The position numbers and the translations under genes were made by a program. A stretch of DNA of 64,000 nucleotides, from NCBI GenBank assembly GCA_047975005.1, contig JBKECW010000093.1, forward strand, positions 1-64,000, given 5' to 3'. Below the pieces are notes generated by a model. The model saw only the letters and a program-made list of their open reading frames with translations, was not told the DNA's origin and searched no databases. Source of the DNA: JBKEAJ01 sp047975005. GTDB lineage: Bacteria > Bacteroidota > Bacteroidia > Bacteroidales > Prolixibacteraceae. The first letter of the stretch is position 1, and each line of letters starts with the position of its first letter. Below, piece by piece: positions 18,003-26,362 of this stretch.

Positions 18003-19508
18003 ATGCTACAGAAGATAAAATATCTATACAGTATTGCTATACTATTTGGCATATCTAGCTGCATCAACAGCGAGACGTTCGACACCGATAAGATCTCCGA
18101 AGATATCGAGATTGACAATTTTGGACTTATCCTCAAACTAGCAAGAGCAGACCTTACCCTAGGCGATATTTTCCCGGCAACGAGCGATACCGTGCAATAT
18201 TACACCGACGCAGATGGCAACGAACGAATTGCATTTTATATTGAAAAAGATGAGATTGCATCATACGGATTAGAAAATATCCCTAAACTCCAAAATGCTC
18301 CTTCCATCACGACAATCGTCCCTTTCACTGGGCTAGGCGGGAGTACAACAACAAACCTAGACATCCCTCTTGATATAGACGGGATGAGTGTGGCAAACAT
18401 TGATGGAGAACTAAATATTGAGATTACATACTCCGACATGTCTAGTGCTGTTGATGTCACACTTTTGTTTAGCAGCTCCGAGAGCAAGCCAAACTCATTT
18501 TCGCTTACTATTCCTCAAAATAGTGGCAACATAACAAAATCAGCTCGTCAAAAGCTAAAAACCAATGAACTTGGGAATATTCCTATACAAATAAGTATCT
18601 CTATGCCTGCCGGCGCTAGCTCGACACAGCCAGGAAAGGTCGAAATAAGACTCAGCCACACAAAGCTGTATTCTATAACAGGGATAATTAACAACTTCAG
18701 CACCGACATCCCAAACGAAAGGTTTAACCTCGACTTCGGACAACTAGGAGACTTTAGCGATGGCATTAAGTTCTTTGAACCCAGTGTTATATTACCAATA
18801 TCGAACAATACTAATCTGTCGGGCAACGCCGCTGTTAATCTCTCTGCAAAGATGAGCGATGGTTCTACTCGCCCGATAGAAATATACAAGCCCTTAACAT
18901 TCGAATCGCATACCGAAGAAATAACAATAGACCCATCAAACTCCAATATAACAGACTTTGCAGATGGCTCTTCAATACCTCAATACATAGACGCGGACGG
19001 CAAGGTCAGCTTACACTCAAACGGAGCCATCGTCGAAATGAACGAACAAAGCCGATTTACAATCGGCTGCAGAATACAACTACCGTTGAACATTGCAATA
19101 AACTCCTCCCACAATGTAGACACTTTAGACTTAGACAACAATATACCTAACGAACTTACCGCGGCAACTTTGGGCATAAACTCTATCAGCGAACTACCCG
19201 TAAACGCTACCATCCTACTAGGACTGTACGACGAGGAAACAAGCACAGTGCTAGACTACGTTGAAGCAGGCATTATAGATGCTGCGCCAGTAAACATGAA
19301 TGGTATAGTAGAAACTCTTATTGAAGAGAAAAAGGACATTAAACTTAGTCCCGAAGAGCTAAAAAATTTGAAAGATGCCGAAAAAATAATCATTCGTTTA
19401 AAACTTCTCAGCACTGACTACGACAAGGCTCAGAATGTTGTACTGCTAGCTGATTACAAGCTAAAATTTGACATCAATATAAAGGGAAAATTAAAATTAG
19501 AGCTATAA
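18003..19508 (+). CDS. Putative lipoprotein of unknown function, partner of the DUF5723 barrel
   Basis: The 501-residue product begins with a lipoprotein signal (LFGISSC, C20) and is otherwise a long beta-rich, low-aromatic sequence with many Asn, Ser and Ile, without catalytic motifs I recognise. It follows the PNGase F gene by 32 bases and precedes the barrel gene by 4, so the three are one transcription unit. A lipoprotein encoded with an outer-membrane barrel suggests a surface or periplasmic complex. Function unknown. Confidence 0.75.
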   Translation: MLQKIKYLYSIAILFGISSCINSETFDTDKISEDIEIDNFGLILKLARADLTLGDIFPATSDTVQYYTDADGNERIAFYIEKDEIASYGLENIPKLQNAPSITTIVPFTGLGGSTTTNLDIPLDIDGMSVANIDGELNIEITYSDMSSAVDVTLLFSSSESKPNSFSLTIPQNSGNITKSARQKLKTNELGNIPIQISISMPAGASSTQPGKVEIRLSHTKLYSITGIINNFSTDIPNERFNLDFGQLGDFSDGIKFFEPSVILPISNNTNLSGNAAVNLSAKMSDGSTRPIEIYKPLTFESHTEEITIDPSNSNITDFADGSSIPQYIDADGKVSLHSNGAIVEMNEQSRFTIGCRIQLPLNIAINSSHNVDTLDLDNNIPNELTAATLGINSISELPVNATILLGLYDEETSTVLDYVEAGIIDAAPVNMNGIVETLIEEKKDIKLSPEELKNLKDAEKIIIRLKLLSTDYDKAQNVVLLADYKLKFDINIKGKLKLEL

Positions 19509-19512
19509 GACT

Positions 19513-20898
19513 GTGAGAAAAAACATTTATATCATACCATTACTAATATTATTCCTAACTCCCAATATAAAAGCACAAGACAGGGGAATGGCATTTCTAA
19601 AAGGCACTCCACAATCGAACGTGGTAAATCCGGCTTTCCGACTTGCTGACAACGACAAGTTCTACATTGCACTACCGGCATTAGGCAGCATTTCAGCAAG
19701 TGCTGTCAACACAGGCTTTAGCTGGAACGACCTGTTTTACGAAAGACAAGACTCCCTATACGTAGATCTTAACAATCTAGACACTAAACTTCAAAACAAG
19801 AACTACACCAACGTCAACACCTCTATTCAAGTTCTCGGCTTCGGCATAAAATCCGGAAGAAAATCGTATTTCACTTTCGATCTAAATGCCAAGTCTAAAA
19901 TCAGCGTTGCCTTTCCGGACGATATTACCAATATTCGCTATGGAAACTGGGACTACAACAACAATACTCCCATAAACCAGAACCTTAGCGGAATTAGTGC
20001 TGATGGAATAGCTTACACAGAGCTGGCATTTGGTTATAATCGTAAAATTACCGATAAACTCACTGCCGGAATACGCCTTAAATATATCATGGGAGCTGTT
20101 GCCACAAAAAGCGACCAAGCTGACCTCTATATGCGAACTTCAACAGATGGAGACGTAACAATACACAACGACATCTCTATCCTGACCTCGGGACCTATTC
20201 ACGCCACCTTCGACAAAGACGGCAATATCAACGGCATAAATCTTGATGAAGATATTAGCCCTAGCGATTTCATTGGAAAAAATACAGGCATGGGTATTGA
20301 TGTCGGTGCGACATATCAGCTAAATGACAAGATTATGATTGCTGCCGCCATAAACGATCTCGGTTTTATAAATTGGGGATACAAGCCTCAGCGCTTTTAT
20401 TCCAAAGGGACATTCGCTTATAGCGGTGCGGATATTACTGATATTATTACCGGTAAATCCTCTGACGATCTAGACCTATGGGAAGATATTGGCGATAGCC
20501 TTAGTAACTCCTTCAACGTGGAAAACATAGAGGAAAATAGTTTCGGTTCCGACCTGATGTTCAATGCTAATCTTATGGGAACCTATAAGTTCAGAGAATG
20601 GGTAGACTTCGGAGCAATAATCACTCTAGACCACAACTGGACAAGCAGTCTCACCTTGTCTGCTTCACTAAACCCGACTAGAGTCTTCTCTGGAGTAGTT
20701 ACATACTCATTAAACAAGAACGACTTTGCCGAACTTGGTGCAGGATTTATGGTGCGAGGGGGATGTTTTCAATACTACATGATGAGCGATAACATTAATG
20801 CTGCATTTTTCCCAAAACATGCCAAATATGTAAGCCTGCGCTTTGGCATAAACTTTATCTTTGGAACTAAGTCCAGAAAAATAAAATGCAATATCTAA
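19513..20898 (+). CDS. DUF5723 family outer-membrane protein
   Basis: The 461-residue protein has a signal peptide (PLLILFLTPNIKAQ), then features shared with DUF5723/PorV-like barrels: an early NVVNPAF segment, many alternating strands, GIRLKYIMG, DVGATYQL and a terminal RFGINFIFG strand. The start codon is GTG at 19513, four bases after the lipoprotein stop. In Bacteroidota such barrels are related in character to FadL/PorV-like outer-membrane proteins; the specific ligand is unknown. Its operon with a PNGase F-like enzyme next to porX is the main clue to function. Confidence 0.78.
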   Translation: MRKNIYIIPLLILFLTPNIKAQDRGMAFLKGTPQSNVVNPAFRLADNDKFYIALPALGSISASAVNTGFSWNDLFYERQDSLYVDLNNLDTKLQNKNYTNVNTSIQVLGFGIKSGRKSYFTFDLNAKSKISVAFPDDITNIRYGNWDYNNNTPINQNLSGISADGIAYTELAFGYNRKITDKLTAGIRLKYIMGAVATKSDQADLYMRTSTDGDVTIHNDISILTSGPIHATFDKDGNINGINLDEDISPSDFIGKNTGMGIDVGATYQLNDKIMIAAAINDLGFINWGYKPQRFYSKGTFAYSGADITDIITGKSSDDLDLWEDIGDSLSNSFNVENIEENSFGSDLMFNANLMGTYKFREWVDFGAIITLDHNWTSSLTLSASLNPTRVFSGVVTYSLNKNDFAELGAGFMVRGGCFQYYMMSDNINAAFFPKHAKYVSLRFGINFIFGTKSRKIKCNI

Positions 20899-20965
20899 AA
20901 TAACTCTGGTAGCATGTAAAAACCCTTCGACAATTAGCAAAGTTTACATTTGGAGCAATTTATTT

Positions 20966-20995
20966 TTTGAATATGCGAAATATTTATTACCTTTG
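20966..20995 (+). promoter_or_regulatory. Promoter of tRNA-Arg
   Basis: TTTG at 20966-20969 and TACCTTTG at 20988-20995 are 18 bases apart, one under the usual spacing. The predicted start lies a few bases before the tRNA at 21010. Confidence 0.55.
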
Positions 20996-21009
20996 CCACG
21001 CTGAATTAG

Positions 21010-21083
21010 GGACCCGTAGCTTAATTGGATAGAGCACCTGACTACGGATCAGGAGGTTGGGGGTTCGACTCCCTCCGGGTTCA
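21010..21083 (+). tRNA. tRNA-Arg (ACG anticodon)
   Basis: The 74-base sequence folds as a cloverleaf: acceptor GGACCCG/CGGGTTC, anticodon stem CCTGA/TCAGG with loop CTACGGA (anticodon ACG), T-arm with loop TTCGACT, discriminator A. CCA is not encoded. Confidence 0.96.
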
Positions 21084-21120
21084 CTTTTAGGCAATGACAC
21101 TGTCAAGCCAAAACGACACA

Positions 21121-21151
21121 AAGTCCTGTAAAACCAAGTTTTACGGGACTT
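21121..21151 (+). terminator. Strong hairpin downstream of tRNA-Arg
   Basis: A 14-bp stem (AAGTCCTGTAAAAC with its complement, one T-G pair) closes on CAA and is followed by TTGCTTATTTT. It is well placed to end the tRNA-Arg transcript. The region from here to 21368 holds no gene I can support, only a stretch of possible mobile-element debris. Confidence 0.65.
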
Positions 21152-21368
21152 TTGCTTATTTTAGAGGGTTTCCAAAAAGACATCAAAAAGCCAAATTTGA
21201 ACAAAGTTTGGTTACCAAAACTACCTGACCTTTTTGGAGATAGGTCCTTGAACTGTCGCACATTGCCTCTCACGAAACAACTCATTTTATATTTACTAAT
21301 TACACCTTTGCATCGTCAAGAATCACATTACTTATTGGTGCAAAAGCAAGCAGATTATAAAAAATGGC

Positions 21369-22277
21369 TTATTGGCTTTTACAAAATAACTCCGACATTG
21401 CATCATAGCCTTTTCGTTGGAATGGCGACAGCCTAAACACCTTATTAAACATGGAACTTGACAGCTTATCGAGAATCATTATTTCTGGAATAAGATCAAA
21501 ATCTGGAGTTTTATGCATTTGCGCTTTTTTGTTCCAAGGACAAACATCCTGACATATATCGCAACCAAATATGTATCCTTGTGTTAGCTGGGCAATATCG
21601 GGGTCTATCGCACCTTTTTTTTCTATTGTTTGGTACGAGATGCATTTTTCAGAGTTAATTATTCTTTGGTGGGAAATTATTGCTTTGGTGGGGCACGCGT
21701 CTATGCATTTTGTGCAAGTTCCACAGCGATCCTTGTAGCTGAGTTCATCATACTTCAGCTCTATGTCTAAGACCAGTTCGCCAATAAATGTATACGAGCC
21801 CACGTCTTTATTAATCAGCATACTATTTTTGCCAATCCATCCTAAATTGGCAAGAGCAGCATAGCTGCGTTCCATGACAGGAGCCGAATCTACGAACACT
21901 CTGCCAGTGGTGGCGGTTATATTTACATCAATAAACTCTTTTAGCTTTGCAAGTTTTTCTTTGACAACAAAGTGGTAATCCTTGCCTAAGGCATATTTGG
22001 CAATTTTGTACTTACCTATATCTACAGGATTATAGTAGTTTATTAAAACCATAATAAGCGACCTTGCCCCACCTACCATCTTCCTTATATCCAGCCTATT
22101 ATCAGCATTTCTATTCATATACTGCATTTCGGCATTGTACCCATTGCTAAGCCACTCATGCAAGCCTGCAGCTTGCTCGGAAAGGTCTTGCGCACTCACA
22201 ATACCACATTTATCAAAGCCAAGCTCTAAGGCTTTATCCTTGATGAGTTTGCTGTATTCTCCAAGGTTTGTGTGCAT
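21369..22277 (-). CDS. queG: Epoxyqueuosine reductase
   Basis: The 302-residue enzyme carries out the last step of queuosine synthesis in tRNA, using cobalamin and two [4Fe-4S] clusters. The clusters are ligated by C185, C188, C191 with C195 (CGTCTKCIDACP) and by C212, C239, C242, C246 (CDICQDVCPWN). The catalytic aspartate region is VDSAP at 130. The HEAT-like C-terminal extension of longer QueG proteins is absent, as in many Bacteroidota. It lies 12 bases after sufT and probably shares a transcript with sufT and sufE. Confidence 0.95.
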   Translation of the reverse strand: MHTNLGEYSKLIKDKALELGFDKCGIVSAQDLSEQAAGLHEWLSNGYNAEMQYMNRNADNRLDIRKMVGGARSLIMVLINYYNPVDIGKYKIAKYALGKDYHFVVKEKLAKLKEFIDVNITATTGRVFVDSAPVMERSYAALANLGWIGKNSMLINKDVGSYTFIGELVLDIELKYDELSYKDRCGTCTKCIDACPTKAIISHQRIINSEKCISYQTIEKKGAIDPDIAQLTQGYIFGCDICQDVCPWNKKAQMHKTPDFDLIPEIMILDKLSSSMFNKVFRLSPFQRKGYDAMSELFCKSQ

Positions 22278-22289
22278 GTCCAGAATATC

Positions 22290-22589
22290 TTAAAAGAAGC
22301 CTAATTCAAGGCGAGCCTCCTCGCTCATCATGCTTTTGTCCCAAGGCGGTTCAAACGTAAGTTCTACCTCAGCATCGTTCACCCCATCGGGTGCTAGTGC
22401 CGCCTGTTTCACATCATCGAGCAGAATATCGGCAACCGGACAGCCCGGAGCAGTGAGAGTCATAACAATATATGCCTTGCTCTCGTTTACGTTCACGCTG
22501 TAAATAAGACCCAAATCGTATATATTTACCGGAATCTCAGGGTCATAAACTTCTTTTAGGTGTTCTATAATTTTTTCTTCTACTGTCAT
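22290..22589 (-). CDS. sufT: MIP18/DUF59 family Fe-S assembly protein (SufT-like)
   Basis: The 99-residue protein has the family motifs DPEIPVNIYDLGLI (residues 16-29) and TLTAPGCP with the conserved cysteine C50, and a C-terminal EPPWD. Members help load or mature Fe-S proteins. It sits 13 bases downstream of sufE and 12 upstream of queG, whose product needs two Fe-S clusters. Confidence 0.92.
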   Translation of the reverse strand: MTVEEKIIEHLKEVYDPEIPVNIYDLGLIYSVNVNESKAYIVMTLTAPGCPVADILLDDVKQAALAPDGVNDAEVELTFEPPWDKSMMSEEARLELGFF

Positions 22590-22602
22590 AACAATAAGAT
22601 TT

Positions 22603-23028
22603 CTATGCTTGCATCTTCTTTAATGCCAAAGCATAAAGTTTTATTTGCTTAATCATTGCAAGAAGCCCGTTAGAACGTGTAGGCGAGAGATGCTGAGACA
22701 ATCCAATCTTCTCAATAAAATATGGCTCGGCATCTATAATTTCGCTGGGAGTTCTTCCTGAATACACCCTCAGCAACAGCGATATTATACCTTTTACTAT
22801 TACAGCATCGCTCTCAGCTTTCAGTTCTACTTTGCCATCTATGTATTCGGATATAAGCCAAACCTTAGACTGGCAACCATTAATAAGTTTGTCTTCCTCT
22901 TTAAACTTAGGGTCTATTGTCTGCAAATGATTCCCTTGTTCAATGATATATGCGTATTTATCCATCCAATCGTCGAAAATTGAAAATTCCTCGATAATTT
23001 GATCTTGGATATCGTTAATTTCACTCAT
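22603..23028 (-). CDS. sufE: SufE cysteine desulfuration protein
   Basis: The 141-residue protein accepts sulfur from SufS and passes it to the scaffold. The acceptor is C52 in the INGCQSKVW motif, matching C51 of E. coli SufE. Length is normal. It is first of sufE-sufT-queG; a TATCTTTG -7 box on this strand lies at 23067-23074. SufBCD and SufS are not in the window. Confidence 0.94.
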   Translation of the reverse strand: MSEINDIQDQIIEEFSIFDDWMDKYAYIIEQGNHLQTIDPKFKEEDKLINGCQSKVWLISEYIDGKVELKAESDAVIVKGIISLLLRVYSGRTPSEIIDAEPYFIEKIGLSQHLSPTRSNGLLAMIKQIKLYALALKKMQA

Positions 23029-23131
23029 TACTGTTCAAATTTTTAAAGTCCATCAAATCGAACGTACAAAGATAGTCATTCTACAATAAATATTTAATGT
23101 GACAAATTAGATAAATACTATAATCAGACTA

Positions 23132-23163
23132 TTAGTTATTGAAACAAATATGTATTATCTTTG
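23132..23163 (+). promoter_or_regulatory. Promoter of rpiB
   Basis: TTAG (23132-23135) and TATCTTTG (23156-23163) are 20 bases apart; the -7 box is a full TAnnTTTG match and the -33 box has one mismatch. The leader before the ATG at 23243 would be about 75 bases. Confidence 0.5.
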
Positions 23164-23242
23164 TGTTTTACATGTGGGTTGCTCTCGATTGCATAGTCTA
23201 TTGCCGACTAACAAGTAACTCCTCAATATAAAACATAAACAA

Positions 23243-23683
23243 ATGAAAACTATTAGCATAGCAAGCGACCATGCAGGATTTGAACTTAAATCTTTCATAA
23301 TTGAAGAACTATCAAAATCTGAATACTCCGTAGAAGATTTGGGACCCCACAGTGCTGAAGCAACTGATTATCCTGACTGGGGGCACAAATTAGGCAAAAC
23401 TGTTGACGCAGATAATAATATGATTGGCATAGCCATCTGTGGCTCTGGCAACGGCATAAACATGGTCGTCAACAAATACAATAAAGTTCGGGCTGCACTT
23501 TGCTGGAATGAAGAGATTGCAACTCTGGCAAGGCTTCATAACAATGCCAACATTTGCACCTTGCCCGCACGTTTCATCAGCAAAGAAATGGCTCTGAATA
23601 TATTATACAAATTCTTGAATACATCTTTTGAGGGAGGACGACACGATGCGAGAGTGAAAAAGATAGCGATTAACAATCAATAA
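23243..23683 (+). CDS. rpiB: Ribose-5-phosphate isomerase B
   Basis: The 146-residue enzyme interconverts ribose 5-phosphate and ribulose 5-phosphate. Visible are D9/H10 (ASDHAG), the catalytic base C66 within ICGSGNG, H99 in ARLHNNAN and the following R110. Length and motif order fit the RpiB/LacA family. It is alone, with its own promoter. Confidence 0.95.
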   Translation: MKTISIASDHAGFELKSFIIEELSKSEYSVEDLGPHSAEATDYPDWGHKLGKTVDADNNMIGIAICGSGNGINMVVNKYNKVRAALCWNEEIATLARLHNNANICTLPARFISKEMALNILYKFLNTSFEGGRHDARVKKIAINNQ

Positions 23684-23716
23684 ACGATACTGATATTTTC
23701 CAAATCCTGCAAGTAA

Positions 23717-24082
23717 GCAATCAGTGCATGCACGTATCTTTTTAGTAATACTAAAGGCGTTGAGACTGAGGATAAACTTATACAGTTGACAGAGATTGTC
23801 AATAATCTTGAACTTTCCAAGTTTTTTCCTGCAAAATATTAAATGAACTCACTAGGCGAGGTATCATTAGTGCCTACAAAGATACGAGAGGCGGATACAC
23901 AGCCAATGATCGTACCGGGTCGACCATAGTTTATTTCGGGAGAGAGGTCTATAAATATGTGTTTGTTGGGAGACGGTCAGTGTGCCTATATAGATGCGAA
24001 GGTCGGTAAATGTAAGAAGTACACTGCAAGTCTTGAGATGCGAGAATATTTACATGGCATATTTAGAGATGTTACCACCTAA
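23717..24082 (+). pseudogene. Decayed gene of unknown family, two frameshifts
   Basis: Three consecutive frames give a continuous coding-like product when stitched: 23717-23839 (ending ELSKFFPA), then 23833-23970 in the next frame (KILNELTRRGIISAY..VYFGREVYKYVFV), then 23969-24082 (GDGQCAYIDAKVGK..EMREYLHGIFRDV, stop TAA). The shifts are near 23833 and 23968. The composition is protein-like and no other gene overlaps. There is no usable start codon in the first frame. I do not recognise the family; accessory or mobile origin is a guess. Confidence 0.45.
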
Positions 24083-24300
24083 AAATTGTCAATAGAGGGA
24101 AGTCGTCTTGCAGAAATCAATGTAATACTAGACAAGTCTCCCCTCCCCTCCTCAAACAATTAACCACTTAACTACCAATCGATTAACATTAAGATTGCGA
24201 ATCTTTGTAATTCTCCATTGAGCACTACAACTTCTTTTGTGCGGCATGGACTTAGCACTACGTGTATATAACTTAACATTAAAGTAACTATAAATACTTA

Positions 24301-24340
24301 GTAAACTATTTGCGCATAAAAAGTTTACAGGGTATATTTG
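24301..24340 (+). promoter_or_regulatory. Efflux-operon promoter with operator-like inverted repeat
   Basis: TTTG (24309-24312) and TATATTTG (24333-24340) form a full Bacteroidota promoter with a 20-base spacer. An inverted repeat with arms GTAAACT (24301-24307) and AGTTTAC (24322-24328) spans the -33 box and the spacer, where a TetR repressor would block RNA polymerase. The ATG of the TetR gene is at 24345, five bases after the -7 box, so the message should be almost leaderless. Confidence 0.7.
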
Positions 24341-24344
24341 CCGC

Positions 24345-24971
24345 ATGAATGATAAAGAATCATATATAGAAATCATAACACAAAATTTCTTAAAGTACGG
24401 CATAAAGAGCATGAGTATGGATGACATAGCTCGTTTGTTAGGAATGTCGAAAAAGACATTATATCAGCATTTTAAGGATAAGGATGAAATTGTCTGCGAA
24501 TGTATTGCATTTATCAAGAATAAGATGACGGATGAGTTCGGCAAAGCATCGTGTACGGGAAAGAGTTTTATAGAGTGTGAGGTAGAGCGTTCGCGTAAGA
24601 TTATGGAGGGTAATAATGTGATAAAGCCAACCTTTATTTTTGACCTCAAGAAATTCTACCCTGTAGAGTTTGCCGATCTCAGAGATTTCAAAAATGATTT
24701 AATCTATAAGACTTCTCGGATGAACGCAGAAAACGGTAAAACACAGGGACTTATACGAGAAGATTTGGATATTGACTTTATGTCTAAATATTGTGTTACA
24801 GTATCCAACGCTATTTTTTCTCCGGAGTTGTCGGGTTTTAGTGAAGACGATATAATATCGAGGAGGTATATTAATAAAGTTTTGGAATACAATATACATG
24901 CCATCTGTACTTCAAAAGGGATAGAGGAATACAATCGACTGATGAGCAAAAATGATAAAATAAATAGTTAA
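24345..24971 (+). CDS. TetR/AcrR family transcriptional regulator
   Basis: The 208-residue protein has a TetR-type N-terminal helix-turn-helix at about residues 24-46 (SMDDIARLLGMSKKTLYQHFKDKDE), followed by a divergent helical ligand domain. It is first of an operon with TolC, membrane fusion and RND proteins, one base from the tolC-like ATG, and very likely represses its own operon. The ligand is unknown. Confidence 0.92.
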   Translation: MNDKESYIEIITQNFLKYGIKSMSMDDIARLLGMSKKTLYQHFKDKDEIVCECIAFIKNKMTDEFGKASCTGKSFIECEVERSRKIMEGNNVIKPTFIFDLKKFYPVEFADLRDFKNDLIYKTSRMNAENGKTQGLIREDLDIDFMSKYCVTVSNAIFSPELSGFSEDDIISRRYINKVLEYNIHAICTSKGIEEYNRLMSKNDKINS

Positions 24972-24972
24972 C

Positions 24973-26319
24973 ATGAAGATTAAAACAACATTATTGTCAG
25001 TGCTGCTAGTATTGGGAATATCTGCTTTGGCACAGAATGAGGATTCAGTGTCAGACAGTCAACAAGTTCACAATGACAATGCACAGCCAGAGACCTATAT
25101 TCTGAGTTTGGAGGATGCCAAGACTTTAGCATTAGAATATAACTGGGATTTAAAAAAAGCAGGGTTATCCATAGAGGAAGCACACGAAGCCACGTGGGAA
25201 GCCATTGCTCAAGGGTTGCCACAGATAGGAGCGAAGGTGGATTACACAACATTTTTCGGGGCCTCTAACGAGCTGGAACTCGCTCCTGGAGCATCTTCTA
25301 AAATAGAGTTTAACAACACTAGCAACTTCAATGCTACTGCATCGCAGCTAATATTTAGTGGAGCATATATAGTTGGCCTACAAACGGCTAAGCTCTATGA
25401 AGACCTTATTACAAAGACTGCCGACAAAACAGAACTTGATGTAAAGCAGCAAGTAACTGATGCTTATTACGCTATTCTTCTAGCAAAACGGACAAAGCAG
25501 ATACTAGAACAAAACCTTGAAAATGTAAAAGAGGTAAATCGTCAGACTGAAATAATGTATAAAGCCGGCGTTGCAGAGCTTACAGATGTCGACCAACTAT
25601 CAATACAAGTAACATCGCTGGAGAGCTCTTTGCGTACAACCAATCGACAAATTACTATTGCCTACGACTTGCTAAAATTGCAAATAGGCATAGCTCCCAC
25701 CTCTAATCTGAAACTCACCCAAACATTAGACGATTTTTTTGAGCCTGAGAATTTCTATATGGCTTTAGTAAAGGCGTTCAATGTAAACGAAAATATTGAT
25801 TATCAGTTACTGTTGCAACAAGAAGGGATGTCAGAGAAGCAGGTGCAGCTGGCAAAGTCAGAATACTTGCCAACTCTGTCTGCCAACTACAATTATTTGA
25901 AACAGATAGTAGCCCCCAACTTCAACATGAGCCCCAATCATACATTGATGTTCAACCTGAACATACCGATTTTCTCATCGGGACAACGCAAGGCGAAGGT
26001 CAATCAGGCGAAGTTACAGTTAGAGGCATTGCAAAACGACAAGCATAAATTGAACGATGCATTGATAGCACAAGACCGCACCATAAAATTAAACTTGCAA
26101 ACGGCTCTCGACCAGTATGATGCACAAAAGAAGAATGTTGATGTGTCGAAGCGGGTTTATGATAATATCAACCGCAAGTACAATGCAGGGATGGTGTCAA
26201 GTTTAGACCTTACAACGGCAAATACGAATTATCTGAATGCGGAGTCGAGCTATATACAGTCGATGCTTGACGTGCTGAACGCCTACGTTGAATTGGAAAA
26301 ATTTTACAGTAATCTTTAA
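24973..26319 (+). CDS. TolC family outer-membrane efflux protein
   Basis: The 448-residue protein has a signal peptide (LLVLGISALAQ) and the two OEP repeats of TolC with long helices, conserved segments such as YAILLAKRT and YNAGMVSSLDL, and a C-terminal helix. It forms the outer-membrane exit duct of the tripartite pump encoded downstream. An acidic 20-residue linker follows the signal peptide. Confidence 0.93.
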   Translation: MKIKTTLLSVLLVLGISALAQNEDSVSDSQQVHNDNAQPETYILSLEDAKTLALEYNWDLKKAGLSIEEAHEATWEAIAQGLPQIGAKVDYTTFFGASNELELAPGASSKIEFNNTSNFNATASQLIFSGAYIVGLQTAKLYEDLITKTADKTELDVKQQVTDAYYAILLAKRTKQILEQNLENVKEVNRQTEIMYKAGVAELTDVDQLSIQVTSLESSLRTTNRQITIAYDLLKLQIGIAPTSNLKLTQTLDDFFEPENFYMALVKAFNVNENIDYQLLLQQEGMSEKQVQLAKSEYLPTLSANYNYLKQIVAPNFNMSPNHTLMFNLNIPIFSSGQRKAKVNQAKLQLEALQNDKHKLNDALIAQDRTIKLNLQTALDQYDAQKKNVDVSKRVYDNINRKYNAGMVSSLDLTTANTNYLNAESSYIQSMLDVLNAYVELEKFYSNL

Positions 26320-26362
26320 GACAAAGAGGTTTCAATAAATAAAAAATAAAATAAGTATAGAT

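Noticed and set aside
21152..21436. 94-codon plus-strand frame downstream of tRNA-Arg
   Set aside because: It runs into queG on the other strand and has no recognisable motif.
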